From Azospirillum sp. (GTDB taxonomy: Bacteria > Pseudomonadota > Alphaproteobacteria > CACIAM-22H2): a stretch of 36,977 nucleotides of DNA. Shown in pieces: positions 26,573-35,595 of the stretch. The DNA lies in assembly GCA_020249045.1 (NCBI GenBank), contig JADCGK010000117.1, positions 1-36,977 on the forward strand. The letters run 5' to 3'. A program made the translations under genes and the position numbers. Below the pieces are notes generated by a model. It saw only the letters and a program-made list of their open reading frames with translations. It ran no database searches and was not told where the DNA came from. Position 1 is the first letter of the stretch. Every line of letters starts with the position of its first letter.

Positions 26573-27682
26573 ATGGACGGAGCCGTATCGAAATCGTTCT
26601 GGGCGCCGCCGACATTCGCCGAACGCGGCGCGTCCGTGCCGTTCACGACGCCGATCATCGTGGGCAGCCGAATTCGCGGGCGGCAAGACCGATTGGAACT
26701 CGTGGTGCCCAACCCTTCGGGCGCCAAGGGCAACTACATCCTGGGATGGAAGAGCCTGCCGGAAGTGTTTTCCCTGACGGTCCACGATCGGGTCCTGCAT
26801 CGTGCGCTGGACGAGGCAGGCGCCTCGACGCCGGAGGCCGTCCGCGCGTCCACGCTGCGCACGGCCGCGACGGGCCTCGCGGGCCCCGCGGCGGCAAAGC
26901 AGGCCAAGACGCTTTTGAAGGAACAGGAGGACGCCAAACTCCTGATCCAATTCTCGCTGTTGTCCGAAACCGTTTCGCAATTGTCGCAAGGCCAGCTCAA
27001 AATCACGCTCGCGCACGTGCAGAGCGAGGCGGGCCGCCAGCAGGCCAAGCTCATCCTCGCGCGCGTCGCGCATAAGGTTCAGATCGAAGGCAACGAGCTT
27101 TACGCGCGGATCGAAGCGTGGTCCGACGCCGTCGGCGCGATCGGCACGCCCAAGCTTGCCCGGCCCCCGCGCTTGCGCAAAATGCGCCAACGCATCGAGG
27201 AATTCGCGAACTCGATCGGCGGCTGGTCGGAGGTGGACAAATCCGAACACGCGCCGCTCGGCGGTCTCGCCAGTCTCGTGGCGCGCGAAACCTCGGCGCT
27301 CGCGGCCGAATCCTTCGCCGACGCCGATGCGTATCTCGAGAAATTGGACGCCACGTTCGGCAAGTGGGACAAGTCGCTGGCGAGCATTTCGGCGGCGGTC
27401 GAGCGCATTTCGTGGATGCTCGACGGTTGGGATCTGCTGATCGCCATGTGGGAAGAAGCGGTCATCAAGGCGCCGCACGAGCAGCAGGCCGTGGTGCAGG
27501 AGCTCGCGCGCATCCTGCCGATCATCCCCGAAGAGGAAGTCACGGGGCCGCGGCGCGAGAAGATCCGTTCGATCGGCGTGCAGCGGCGCAAACTCGTGAA
27601 GCCGATGGAGGATTGGGTCACCGGCACGATCGACGCGGATCTGCGCACGCGCCTCGAAAAATACAAGGCGAAGGCCGCATGA
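26573..27682 (+). CDS. Uncharacterised soluble helical protein, first of a coupled pair
   Basis: I recognise no family. The 369-residue product has no signal peptide or membrane segment. An N-terminal region (about 1-65) has beta character, with P-F-T-T-P-I-I-V-G-S-R-I and a D-R-L-E-L-V-V-P-N-P stretch. The rest is helical and charged, with possible coiled coils near 110-170 and 245-290, and a tryptophan-rich segment R-I-S-W-M-L-D-G-W-D-L-L near 280-291. The stop overlaps the next ATG (ATGA, 27679-27682), so the two proteins are made together and probably interact. Composition is host-like, so there is no sign of recent transfer. Confidence 0.78.
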   Translation: MDGAVSKSFWAPPTFAERGASVPFTTPIIVGSRIRGRQDRLELVVPNPSGAKGNYILGWKSLPEVFSLTVHDRVLHRALDEAGASTPEAVRASTLRTAATGLAGPAAAKQAKTLLKEQEDAKLLIQFSLLSETVSQLSQGQLKITLAHVQSEAGRQQAKLILARVAHKVQIEGNELYARIEAWSDAVGAIGTPKLARPPRLRKMRQRIEEFANSIGGWSEVDKSEHAPLGGLASLVARETSALAAESFADADAYLEKLDATFGKWDKSLASISAAVERISWMLDGWDLLIAMWEEAVIKAPHEQQAVVQELARILPIIPEEEVTGPRREKIRSIGVQRRKLVKPMEDWVTGTIDADLRTRLEKYKAKAA

Positions 27683-29100
27683 CGGACGTCAACAAATCGT
27701 TGGACGAGCTGTCGCAGCGGCTTTCCCAGATCCCGGAATCGACGTTGGTCGAGATGGTCTGGGCGCTGGAAGGCAAGCGCGTGGGCAATCACGCGGACCA
27801 GACCGCGCTGGGCTTGCTGGGCCAGTTCCGCCCGCGTCTTCAGGTCGTCCGGCCGGCGCGGCGCATGAGCGCCAAGCGCCTGTTCTGCATGCCTTTCGAG
27901 GACATGCTGACCAACGCGCCCAAGGCCCAATCGAAGATCATCGGCAAGATCGCGCGCGCGGTGATCGATCCCGCGTGGGATCTGCTGGTCGACAAGATCG
28001 GCCGCACGGAGATCGACCAGATCGAGGCCGAGATCCGCGCGCTGGGCAAGGCGCCGGCGTCGTGGCTGCCGCTGGGCCAACGGCTGTGGCCGCAATGCGC
28101 GCGCGAGATGCGCGATATCGTGACGCGCGCGGAAAAGAACGTCGCCTACCGCGCCGAAATCACGCCCAAGTTGGGCGGACCGGAGATGTATCTCGACTTC
28201 CAGGACATCGCCGACGTGATGGAGATCGCGGTCGAGATCCAAACCATGCGCGAGGGCCTGCCGCCCAAACCCATCGTCGCGCTGACCGACGACGACATCC
28301 AGGCCATCGGCAACACGGTGATGGCGGTCGATCAGCGCGTGCGCGCGCGCGCGCCGGTCGTCGTCTACGCGCTGGTCGCGCGTCTGGACCAGCCCACCGA
28401 GATCCTGTCGATCTTCGTGCGCGTCGCCGAAAAGGGCATGGCCGGCTCGACGGGCGAACTCGCCTCCATCACCACCGAGGTGATGGTGACCGACATGGAG
28501 CAGCGCTTCGAGGAAGTGCGCCGCGCGATCGCCGGCGGCGGCAACGAAGGCAAAGTCACGGCGCGCGAGGATCTGGCCAAGGAGATCGACCACCATCTCA
28601 AGGGCATCGCGCAGGGCCGCGAGCAGCTCAAGGGCCAGGCGGGCGCGGCCGCGGCGCGCCGGCTCGACCGCGTGCGCGTCAAACTCAAGGACGTCGTCAA
28701 CGCCAACATCATCGAGAACGCCAGCAAGGACATCGCCAAGGTCCTGGGCGACATCGGACGCCTGTCGAGCAAGGCAACCGGCGAAGGGGACATCGCCGAA
28801 ATGCAGATGGTCGAGGATCGTCTGCTCGCGTTGCAGCTGGCCGCCAAATACGCGGGCGATCTGGGCCTCGACAAGGAATTGAAGGACGAACTCAAGCGCG
28901 TCGAAACCCAGATCGACGGCCATACGGGCCGTTTCTTCACCGATTTGCGCATGCGCGGGTTGACCCCGGAGGATCGCGGGGGAGCGGAGGCGGAGCTTTA
29001 TTCGAGCGTGCGCATGCTCGAACTCGTCTCCGGCGCCGACAAGGCCGAAAAAACGCTGGTCGAGGGCCTGAACCTGATCGACGAAACGACGAAGGAGTGA
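27679..29100 (+). CDS. Uncharacterised soluble helical protein, second of a coupled pair
   Basis: The 473-residue, almost entirely helical cytoplasmic protein is not one I can assign to a family. The N-terminal part contains a conserved-looking block, R-R-M-S-A-K-R-L-F-C-M-P-F-E-D-M-L near 60-76, followed by G-K-I-A-R-A-V-I-D-P-A-W-D near 91-103. The second half (about 260-440) is rich in Glu, Lys, Arg and Asp and looks like long helices or coiled coil. There is no nucleotide-binding motif or membrane segment. It is coupled to the gene before it by a 4-nt overlap. Its stop is 5 nt from the convergent hemY stop. Confidence 0.78.
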   Translation: MTDVNKSLDELSQRLSQIPESTLVEMVWALEGKRVGNHADQTALGLLGQFRPRLQVVRPARRMSAKRLFCMPFEDMLTNAPKAQSKIIGKIARAVIDPAWDLLVDKIGRTEIDQIEAEIRALGKAPASWLPLGQRLWPQCAREMRDIVTRAEKNVAYRAEITPKLGGPEMYLDFQDIADVMEIAVEIQTMREGLPPKPIVALTDDDIQAIGNTVMAVDQRVRARAPVVVYALVARLDQPTEILSIFVRVAEKGMAGSTGELASITTEVMVTDMEQRFEEVRRAIAGGGNEGKVTAREDLAKEIDHHLKGIAQGREQLKGQAGAAAARRLDRVRVKLKDVVNANIIENASKDIAKVLGDIGRLSSKATGEGDIAEMQMVEDRLLALQLAAKYAGDLGLDKELKDELKRVETQIDGHTGRFFTDLRMRGLTPEDRGGAEAELYSSVRMLELVSGADKAEKTLVEGLNLIDETTKE

Positions 29101-29105
29101 CGGGC

Positions 29106-30443
29106 CTAGGCCTTGTCGCCCTCGATGACCTGAAGTGCCGGCGCAAGCCGCGCGGGCGGCGCCCAAGCGAGCTTGTCGAACGCCCCGCAACGGCCGCATA
29201 GCGCGCGCCATTCGGCGTGCGGATGTCCGCACGACCCGCAAGTCCACGCGGGATCGGCGGGCGCGTCGGCCGCGCGAGCGAGCCACGATTTAGCCACCGC
29301 CGCGTCCTCGCCCGACGCCTCGGCGATGCGCGCCATCAGGCGGCACAAGCCCGCGCGCGGTTCCCCGCCTTCGGCGAGGATGGCCGCCTCGGCGTGGCGC
29401 TTGGCCTCGCCCCACAATTCCGCGGCCAGCGCCGCCTCGGCCAAAGCGAAGTACGAATAGGCGTGGGTCGGCGCGAGCTTGGCCAGCCGCTCGGCCTGCT
29501 TGACCCATTGCAGCGCCCCGGCGACCGGCCGCGCGCGGCGATAGGCATCGATCAGCGCGGGGTGCGGCCGGCGCGCCCATTCCTTCTCGACCAACGCGCC
29601 CGCGGCCCGCGCCCGGCCGTCGCGCGCGTAAAGCAGCGCGAGTTCGACCGCGATCTCCGGCCGGTCCGGGGCCAGTTTGAAGGCGCGCTCGGCGGCGCGG
29701 ATCGCGGCGTTTCTGTCGCCCTTCGATTCGTGCAGACGCGCCGCCTCGTGCAGCACGGCCGCGCGTTTGACGTCGGCTTCCGCCGCGGGCAGCAGCTTGG
29801 CGCGGCGCGCGACGTCGATGGTGCGTTCGGCGTCGAGCCAATGTGCGCCTTTGGTTTCGAGGTCGATCAACGCGCCGGCGACCCACGTGGCGTCGGGCCG
29901 GATTTCGCGCGCGCGCCGGGCGAGATCGAGCGCGTCCGCATCGCGCCCTTCGCGCATGGCCAGCGCCACCAGCCCGCGCAACGCCGCGAATTCGGTTTCC
30001 GGGGAGGCGCGCATCGCTTCGAGATGCTTGCGCGCGCCGGCTTCGTCGCCGGCGAGTTGTGCCGCCTGGGCGGACAGCAGAAGCGAAGCGGGGGGCGCGC
30101 CCAGCAACCGGTCCGCGAGTGCAGCCTCGCGCAACGCGCGCGTGGGATCGCCCGCGGCGACGGCCACCAGCCCGCGCGTCAGCGCCGCGTAGCCGTGTCG
30201 CTCGCGCCGGGCGCGGCGCCACAACGCGAAGCGGCGCGGCGCGCCCGCGATCCAGCGCCAGGTCCGGTCGATCAGCACGATCGCGACGGCGCCCAAACCG
30301 GCCAGCAGCGCGAGCGCGCCGAACGAGGATTCGAGCCGCCAGCCCGCGAATTCCACGATCGCGCGGCCCGGCGTCGAGCCGAGCCACACGGCCAGCAGCA
30401 TGGCGGCCAGCGTCAGCGCCAGAAGCAGCAGAACCCGGCGCAT
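29106..30443 (-). CDS. hemY: HemY-type membrane TPR protein of the haem operon
   Basis: The 445 residues have two N-terminal membrane helices (about 4-22 and 40-62) with the short R-L-E-S-S segment between. A long TPR-like helical region follows (about 85-390). The end has a cysteine motif, C-G-S-C near 401 and C-G-R-C near 417, which could bind a metal as a small zinc ribbon. This is the proteobacterial HemY_N/TPR protein, not the Bacillus oxidase of the same name. Its exact role in tetrapyrrole synthesis is unresolved, and a scaffold is suspected. The start at 30443 lies 8 nt after the hemD stop. Confidence 0.88.
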   Translation of the reverse strand: MRRVLLLLALTLAAMLLAVWLGSTPGRAIVEFAGWRLESSFGALALLAGLGAVAIVLIDRTWRWIAGAPRRFALWRRARRERHGYAALTRGLVAVAAGDPTRALREAALADRLLGAPPASLLLSAQAAQLAGDEAGARKHLEAMRASPETEFAALRGLVALAMREGRDADALDLARRAREIRPDATWVAGALIDLETKGAHWLDAERTIDVARRAKLLPAAEADVKRAAVLHEAARLHESKGDRNAAIRAAERAFKLAPDRPEIAVELALLYARDGRARAAGALVEKEWARRPHPALIDAYRRARPVAGALQWVKQAERLAKLAPTHAYSYFALAEAALAAELWGEAKRHAEAAILAEGGEPRAGLCRLMARIAEASGEDAAVAKSWLARAADAPADPAWTCGSCGHPHAEWRALCGRCGAFDKLAWAPPARLAPALQVIEGDKA

Positions 30444-30451
30444 GCCCGCCC

Positions 30452-32185
30452 TCACCCGCCCGCGGCGAGCCGCGCGAGCGCGGCTTCGAGCGCCAAGCGG
30501 CCGCGCGCGGCGGTCATCCATTCCTGGGCGGGCGCGAGCCATGCCGGGCCGGGCGGATCGAGGGCGGCGAGCGCGCCGGCGAGATCGTCGACCGCCAACC
30601 GCGCTTCGGCCCGCGCCACGCGCGCGGCGGCGGAATCGCCTTGGACCTCGCCCACGCGGCGGATCGACAGATAACGCTGCGCGCGTTCCAGCGCTTCGGC
30701 GAGCCAGGGCGTGTCGGCTGCGGCTTCGAGCCGCGCGGCGCCGACCACGTCGTTGGCGACGGGGCCGAAGCGGCGGGCCAAACTCGCGCGCGTCTCCACG
30801 CCCGCTTGCTGGCCCGCGAGCTGGGCGAAGAGCGCCGCGGCCGTGTCCGGGGCGAGCGCGCGCGCGACGCGCAACTCCTCGGCGAACCCGCGCCCGGCCA
30901 AAGCGGCCTCGCGCAACTGGCCGACCGCGAGCAGGAATTCGGCGCGCCGGGTTTCCGCGCGGTCGCGTTCGCCGCCTTCGCGGATGGTCTGCGCTTCGCC
31001 GCGCAAGGACGCGAGCGTGTCGGCCAAGCGTCGGTTCTCGTCGGTCAGGCGGGCAATCTCGGCGGCGAGGCCCGCGATATCGGCGGGTGCGGGCCGCGCT
31101 TCGAGAGCGGCGAGCCGCGCTTCCAACGCCGTCGTATCGGCCCCGGGCGACGGGGCCCCAGGCGGCGGGGCCCCAGGCGGCGGGGCCAGGGACGGTGCGG
31201 GCCGGGACTCCACGCTCGCCAAGCGCCGGTCGAGTTGCGCCAGGCGCGCCTCGAGCGCGCGCACGCCAGGATCGGTCGCGGCACCGCCGGTCAGTGCCGA
31301 TTGCCAATAGGTCCAGCCAAGTGCCGCCAGCACGGCGACGACAAGCGCGGTCGCGAAGGCGCCGAGCGAGCCCGACCGTTTGGCGGGCGCGGCCGGCGGC
31401 TTTGGCGGGGACGGTTTGGGATCGGCGGCGGTCGGCGCAGGGTCGGGCATGCGGAGGGTCTCGTCGAGGGCATCGAGCAGCGCGGCTTCGGTGGGCTCGG
31501 CCGCCGCGACGGCGGATTTCCAGCGTGCGCCTTCCTCGGCGGCAACGTCGAGGGCGGCTTGGGACAAGCCGACCGCGCGCGTGGCACGCAGCGCGTCGAG
31601 CAGATCGGCGCGCTTGACCAGACGCACGAAGGTTTCCGCCGTACGCGGGGAGAAAAACGTGACGGCATCGATCGTGCCGTCGCGCAAGGCTTGCACGGCG
31701 GCGAAGGGCAGCGAGGTCGCGACATCCTGCCGGTAAAGCTGGACGCGTCGGACCTCGTATCCGTCCTTGCCGAGATCGCCCGCAAGATCGCCCGCCACGG
31801 CCGATCCGGCCGCATGCAGCAAAGCCCCTTCGGCGGGCGAAAGCTTGGCGCGCACCAGATCGGCCAGCGCGGCGACGTCGCCGCCCGCGCTGTGCACGCT
31901 TTGAAACCCCGCTTCGCGCGCGGCCTGGGCCGTGGCATCGCCCACGCAGAACGCCTCGCTCTCGTGCGGCGCGCCGACCCGCGCCCACGCGCGCACACCG
32001 TTGGCCGAGGTGAACAGCACCGCGCGCACCCCGCCCAGATCCACGCGCGCGGATTCGTCGAGCACGATTTCCAGCAGCGGTGCGGCGATCGCCGCATAGC
32101 CGCGCCGTTCGAGCGTCGTCGCGAAGGCTTCGGCTTCGCCGCGCGGCCGGGTGACGAGGACGGTCTTACGGCCCGCCCGGGTCAT
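30452..32185 (-). CDS. hemD: Fused uroporphyrinogen-III synthase HemD and HemX/mitofilin-like membrane domain
   Basis: This is one uninterrupted 577-residue frame. Residues 1-245 are HemD, which cyclises hydroxymethylbilane to uroporphyrinogen III: V-L-V-T-R-P-R-G at 9-16, L-F-T-S-A-N-G-V at 57-64, the L-Y-R-Q segment near 150 and T-F-F-S-P-R-T-A near 176-183. A proline-rich linker (246-272) leads to one membrane helix (about 275-295), a coiled-coil region (305-435) and a helical C-terminus resembling HemX/COG4223 mitofilin-like proteins. Alphaproteobacteria often encode the two parts separately; here there is no stop between them. The membrane part would tether the synthase. The ATG overlaps the hemC stop (ATGA). 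Confidence 0.9.
   Translation of the reverse strand: MTRAGRKTVLVTRPRGEAEAFATTLERRGYAAIAAPLLEIVLDESARVDLGGVRAVLFTSANGVRAWARVGAPHESEAFCVGDATAQAAREAGFQSVHSAGGDVAALADLVRAKLSPAEGALLHAAGSAVAGDLAGDLGKDGYEVRRVQLYRQDVATSLPFAAVQALRDGTIDAVTFFSPRTAETFVRLVKRADLLDALRATRAVGLSQAALDVAAEEGARWKSAVAAAEPTEAALLDALDETLRMPDPAPTAADPKPSPPKPPAAPAKRSGSLGAFATALVVAVLAALGWTYWQSALTGGAATDPGVRALEARLAQLDRRLASVESRPAPSLAPPPGAPPPGAPSPGADTTALEARLAALEARPAPADIAGLAAEIARLTDENRRLADTLASLRGEAQTIREGGERDRAETRRAEFLLAVGQLREAALAGRGFAEELRVARALAPDTAAALFAQLAGQQAGVETRASLARRFGPVANDVVGAARLEAAADTPWLAEALERAQRYLSIRRVGEVQGDSAAARVARAEARLAVDDLAGALAALDPPGPAWLAPAQEWMTAARGRLALEAALARLAAGG
31146..31190. repeat. 15-bp tandem repeat inside hemD-hemX fusion
   Basis: There are three adjacent 15-bp units of the form GGCGGCGGGGCCCCA (first unit one base different, third diverged at its end). 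They encode the P-G-A-P-P repeats at residues 335-350, within the predicted coiled-coil part. Copy changes would stay in frame, so the length may vary between strains. Confidence 0.75.
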
Positions 32186-33099
32186 GCGAAATATCCGGGG
32201 CCGGCGCGGCGCTTCAGCTCCTCGCCCGCGTCGCGCCCCATGCGTTCGGCGTCGGCGACCGGCCCTTCGCGGAACGTGGTCAGCAGATCCGTGCCGTCGG
32301 GCCGGACGACGAGCCCGTCCAACCGCAGCCGGCCGGCCGCGTCGATCGTGGCGAGCGCGCCGATGGGCGTGCGGCACGACCCGTCGAGCTTTTCGAGCAA
32401 CCCGCGTTCGGCGCGCACGGCGTCGTGCGTCGGCGCATGGTCGAGCGCCGCAAGGAAGCCGCGCGTGCGCGTGTCGTCCAAGCGGGCTTCGATGCCGATC
32501 GCCCCTTGGGCGACCGCGGGCAGCATTTCGGAAGGTTCGAGCACGGCGCTGACCGCGTCGGTTTTGCCGAGCCGCTTCAACCCCGCATAGGCGAGGAAGG
32601 TCGCGTCGGCCACGCCCTGTTCGAGCTTCGCCAGCCGCGTTTCCACGTTGCCGCGGAACTCGACGACCGCGAGGTCCGGGCGCTTGGCCTTGAGCTGTGC
32701 CGCACGGCGCAACGACGAGGTGCCGATCTTCGCCCCCCGGGGCAACGCGGCGAGGGACGCCGCCCCGCCGCGCGCGATCAGCGCGTCGCGCGGGTCCTCG
32801 CGCGGCAGCACGGTCACGATCCCGAGCCCGTCGGGCAGCCAGGTCGGCACGTCCTTCATCGAATGGACGGCGAGATCGACCGAACGGTCGAGCAACGCCT
32901 CCTCGATCTCCTTCGTGAACAGGCCCTTGCCGCCCGCCTCGGACAGGTTGCGGTCCTGAATCCGGTCGCCGGTCGTTTTGATCGTGACGATCGCGGTTTC
33001 GAGGCCCGGAAACGCCGCCTTCAACAAACGCGCGGTTTCGTTCGCCTGCCATAACGCAAGCGGCGAGCCGCGCGTGCCGATCCGCAAAATCCCCGTCAT
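32182..33099 (-). CDS. hemC: Porphobilinogen deaminase (hydroxymethylbilane synthase) HemC
   Basis: HemC polymerises four porphobilinogens into hydroxymethylbilane for the HemD step. The 305 residues show G-T-R-G-S-P-L-A-L-W-Q near 8-18, S-E-A-G-G-K-G-L-F-T-K-E at 53-64, H-S-M-K-D-V-P at 79-85 (catalytic Asp83), and G-T-S-S-L-R-R at 126-132. C242 in G-S-C-R-T-P-I-G-A carries the dipyrromethane cofactor. Length is standard. It is the first gene of hemC-hemDX-hemY, divergent from tsaD with 59 nt between the starts. Confidence 0.97.
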   Translation of the reverse strand: MTGILRIGTRGSPLALWQANETARLLKAAFPGLETAIVTIKTTGDRIQDRNLSEAGGKGLFTKEIEEALLDRSVDLAVHSMKDVPTWLPDGLGIVTVLPREDPRDALIARGGAASLAALPRGAKIGTSSLRRAAQLKAKRPDLAVVEFRGNVETRLAKLEQGVADATFLAYAGLKRLGKTDAVSAVLEPSEMLPAVAQGAIGIEARLDDTRTRGFLAALDHAPTHDAVRAERGLLEKLDGSCRTPIGALATIDAAGRLRLDGLVVRPDGTDLLTTFREGPVADAERMGRDAGEELKRRAGPGYFA

Positions 33100-33123
33100 G
33101 TTTCCCCGTATATCCCGAGAAGC

Positions 33124-33153
33124 TTTATCGCAAGGGAACGGTCGGCTACACAA
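33124..33153 (-). promoter_or_regulatory. hemC: Possible hemC promoter
   Basis: On the minus strand TTGTGT (33148-33153) and GATAAA (33124-33129) are separated by 18 bases and face hemC. Both boxes deviate from consensus, and the interval is the short shared region with tsaD, so this is a suggestion only. Confidence 0.3.
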
Positions 33154-33158
33154 GCGCC

Positions 33159-34178
33159 ATGACTTTGGTGCTGGGCATCGAGACGAGTTGCGACGAAACC
33201 GCCGCGGCGCTGGTCGATTCGGACCGGCGGATCCGCGCCCAGGCGCTGGCCAGCCAAGTGCGCGCGCACGCGCCTTATGGCGGGATCGTGCCCGAGGTCG
33301 CGGCGCGCGCGCATCTGAGCGTCCTCGAGGACCTCGTGCGCGAGACCTTCGCCCGCGCGGGTGCGGGCTGGGAGGAGGTCGACGCCATCGCCGCCACGAC
33401 CGGGCCCGGCTTGATCGGCGGGGTCATCGTCGGCGCCACTTTCGCCAAGGCCGCCGCGTTGGCGCGCGATCTGCCCTTCGTCGCCGTCAACCATTTGGAG
33501 GGCCACGCGCTGTCCCCGCGCTTGGTCGGCGATCTTCCCTTTCCCTACCTGCTGCTGCTGGTTTCCGGCGGGCATTGCCAATTGCTGATCGTGGAGGATG
33601 TCGGACGCTATACGCGCCTGGGCACCACGCTCGACGATGCGGTCGGCGAAGCCTTCGACAAGGTCGCCAAGCTGCTGGGCCTTCCCTACCCGGGCGGGCC
33701 GGCGATCGAAGCGCTGGCGCGCGAGGGCGACGGCGATCTTTTCGATCTGCCGCGCCCGTTGAAGGGCCGGCCGGGATGCGATTTCTCGTTCGCGGGGCTG
33801 AAAACCGCCGTGCGGCACTTGTGCGCCAAAGCGCCCGACGCGCGCGTCGCCGATATCGCCGCATCGTTCCAAGCGGCCGTCGCCGACAGCCTGGCCGACC
33901 GGACGCGCAACGCGATCCGTCTGTTCCTCGACCGCCATCCGCACGGCAAGCATCTGGTCGTCGCGGGCGGCGTGGCCGCCAATTCGGCGTTGAGGGCGCG
34001 GCTGTCGGACGTCGCGGCGCGCGCGGGCCTGACCCTGGCCGCCCCGCCGCCCGCTTTGTGCACCGACAATGCGGCGATGATCGCCTGGGCGGGGCTCGAA
34101 CGCTTCGTGCGCGGCGCGCGCGAGCCGCTGGATTATCCGTGCCGGCCGCGTTGGCCGCTCGATGCGAGGGCCGCATGA
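33159..34178 (+). CDS. tsaD: tRNA N6-adenosine threonylcarbamoyltransferase TsaD
   Basis: TsaD transfers threonylcarbamoyl to A37 of ANN-reading tRNAs (t6A). The 339 residues begin with L-G-I-E-T-S-C-D-E-T-A (5-15), a hallmark of the Kae1/TsaD family. Metal-binding H112 and H116 lie in N-H-L-E-G-H, followed by V-S-G-G-H-C and, near the C-terminus, V-A-G-G-V-A-A-N-S and C-T-D-N-A-A-M-I-A. Length is normal. Partner genes tsaB, tsaC and tsaE are not in the window. It is divergent from hemC, and its stop overlaps the gpsA start by 4 nt. Confidence 0.97.
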   Translation: MTLVLGIETSCDETAAALVDSDRRIRAQALASQVRAHAPYGGIVPEVAARAHLSVLEDLVRETFARAGAGWEEVDAIAATTGPGLIGGVIVGATFAKAAALARDLPFVAVNHLEGHALSPRLVGDLPFPYLLLLVSGGHCQLLIVEDVGRYTRLGTTLDDAVGEAFDKVAKLLGLPYPGGPAIEALAREGDGDLFDLPRPLKGRPGCDFSFAGLKTAVRHLCAKAPDARVADIAASFQAAVADSLADRTRNAIRLFLDRHPHGKHLVVAGGVAANSALRARLSDVAARAGLTLAAPPPALCTDNAAMIAWAGLERFVRGAREPLDYPCRPRWPLDARAA

Positions 34179-35185
34179 AAACCGCCGCCGTGATCGGGGC
34201 CGGCGCCTGGGGGACGGCACTCGCCCAGACGCTGGCGCGCGCGGGCCTCGCGCCCGCCTTGTGGGCGCACGAACCCGACACCGCGCGCAACATCGCCGAA
34301 ACCCGCACGAACGCCGATTTCCTCACGGACGTGGCGCTGGACCCGGCGATTTCGGCGACGAGCGACATTGCCGCGGCCATGGCGGACAAAGATCTGATCA
34401 TGTGGGTGACGCCCGCGCAGCACTTGCGCGCCACGCTTGCCAAGGCGGCGGCACATTTGCCGCCGGCCGCACCGCTCGTGCTGGCGACCAAGGGCATCGA
34501 AACGGGCTCGGGCCTGTTGATGAGCGAAATCGCCGCCGAACTCGCGCCCGCGCACAAGATCGCGATTTTGTCCGGGCCCAGCTTCGCGCGCGAAGTGGCG
34601 ACCGGCAAACCGACGGCCGTGACGCTCGCTTGCGCGGACGCCGAATTGGGCGCGCGACTCGCCGCCGCGATCGCCACCCCCAGCTTCCGCGTCTATCTGT
34701 CGGGCGACGTCGTCGGCACGCAGATCGGCGGGGCGGTCAAAAACGTGCTGGCCGTCGCCTGCGGCATCGTCGAGGGCAAGGGATTGGGCGACAACGCGCG
34801 CGCGGCGTTGATGACGCGCGGGCTCGCGGAGATGGTGCGCCTGGGTCTCGCCAAAGGCGGGAAACCCGAAACGCTGATGGGGCTCTCGGGCCTCGGCGAT
34901 CTGTCGCTGACCTGCAACAACGACCAATCGCGGAACATGCGCTTCGGCATCGCGCTCGGCGAAGGCCTGACGAAGGACCAAGCGCTGGCGCATCCGGATT
35001 TGGGGCTCGCGCGGGCGGCGGTCGAGGGAATCGACGGGGCCGAATCCGTCTCCGATCTCGCCCAGCGTCTGGGCGTCGACATGCCGATCTGCAACGCCGT
35101 CGACGCGATCCTGCATCACTACGCCGAGATCGATCCGATCATGGCCGCCCTGCTCGCCCGGCCGCTGAAGGAAGAACGCGCATGA
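34175..35185 (+). CDS. gpsA: Glycerol-3-phosphate dehydrogenase [NAD(P)+] GpsA
   Basis: GpsA reduces dihydroxyacetone phosphate to sn-glycerol-3-phosphate, the backbone for phospholipids. The 336 residues begin with the Rossmann motif G-A-G-A-W-G-T-A (8-15). I-L-S-G-P-S-F-A near 131-138 and G-G-A-V-K-N with catalytic K189 follow, then the substrate loop G-L-S-G-L-G-D-L. The ATG overlaps the tsaD stop (ATGA), and the gene's own stop overlaps the EVE gene start, so translation is coupled along the chain. Confidence 0.97.
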   Translation: MKTAAVIGAGAWGTALAQTLARAGLAPALWAHEPDTARNIAETRTNADFLTDVALDPAISATSDIAAAMADKDLIMWVTPAQHLRATLAKAAAHLPPAAPLVLATKGIETGSGLLMSEIAAELAPAHKIAILSGPSFAREVATGKPTAVTLACADAELGARLAAAIATPSFRVYLSGDVVGTQIGGAVKNVLAVACGIVEGKGLGDNARAALMTRGLAEMVRLGLAKGGKPETLMGLSGLGDLSLTCNNDQSRNMRFGIALGEGLTKDQALAHPDLGLARAAVEGIDGAESVSDLAQRLGVDMPICNAVDAILHHYAEIDPIMAALLARPLKEERA

Positions 35186-35595
35186 AGTACTGGCTGATGA
35201 AATCCGAGCCCGACGTCTATCCGTGGTCGAAGTTGGTGGCCGACGGCATCGGCCATTGGGACGGCGTGCGCAACCACACGGCCAAACTCAATCTGATGGC
35301 GATGCGCAAAGGCGACCGCGCCTTCTTCTACCATTCGAACATCGGCAAGGAGATCGTCGGCGTGATGGAGATCGTGGGCGAAGCCCATCCCGACCCGACC
35401 GCCGAGGAAGGTCCGTGGGTTCAGGTCTCGGTCAAGGCGCTCGCCCCCGCCGACCCGCCGCTCGGCCTTGCGGATGTGAAGGCGATGCCCGAACTCGCCC
35501 AAATGGCGCTGCTGAAGTATTCGCGCCTCTCGGTACAGCCCGTCACCCCGACCGAATGGAAGATCGTCTGCAAGCGGATCGGCGTGAAGGCGTGA
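35182..35595 (+). CDS. EVE domain-containing protein
   Basis: The 137-residue protein is a single EVE domain (PUA-like fold, relatives of human THYN1). Diagnostic features are the start [18 protein letters not shown], then W-D-G-V-R-N near 26-31, [12 protein letters not shown] near 41-52 and the G-V-M-E-I-V strand. EVE domains bind modified bases in nucleic acids, and some occur in restriction systems. This one sits in a housekeeping chain typical of Alphaproteobacteria, so a general role is likelier. The start overlaps the gpsA stop. Confidence 0.93.
   Translation: MKYWLMKSEPDVYPWSKLVADGIGHWDGVRNHTAKLNLMAMRKGDRAFFYHSNIGKEIVGVMEIVGEAHPDPTAEEGPWVQVSVKALAPADPPLGLADVKAMPELAQMALLKYSRLSVQPVTPTEWKIVCKRIGVKA

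Noticed and set aside
35182-35595. EVE gene as part of a defence system
   Set aside because: EVE domains do occur in restriction systems, but this gene is in a GC-rich housekeeping chain over 10 kb from the type III RM island, with no sign of transfer.
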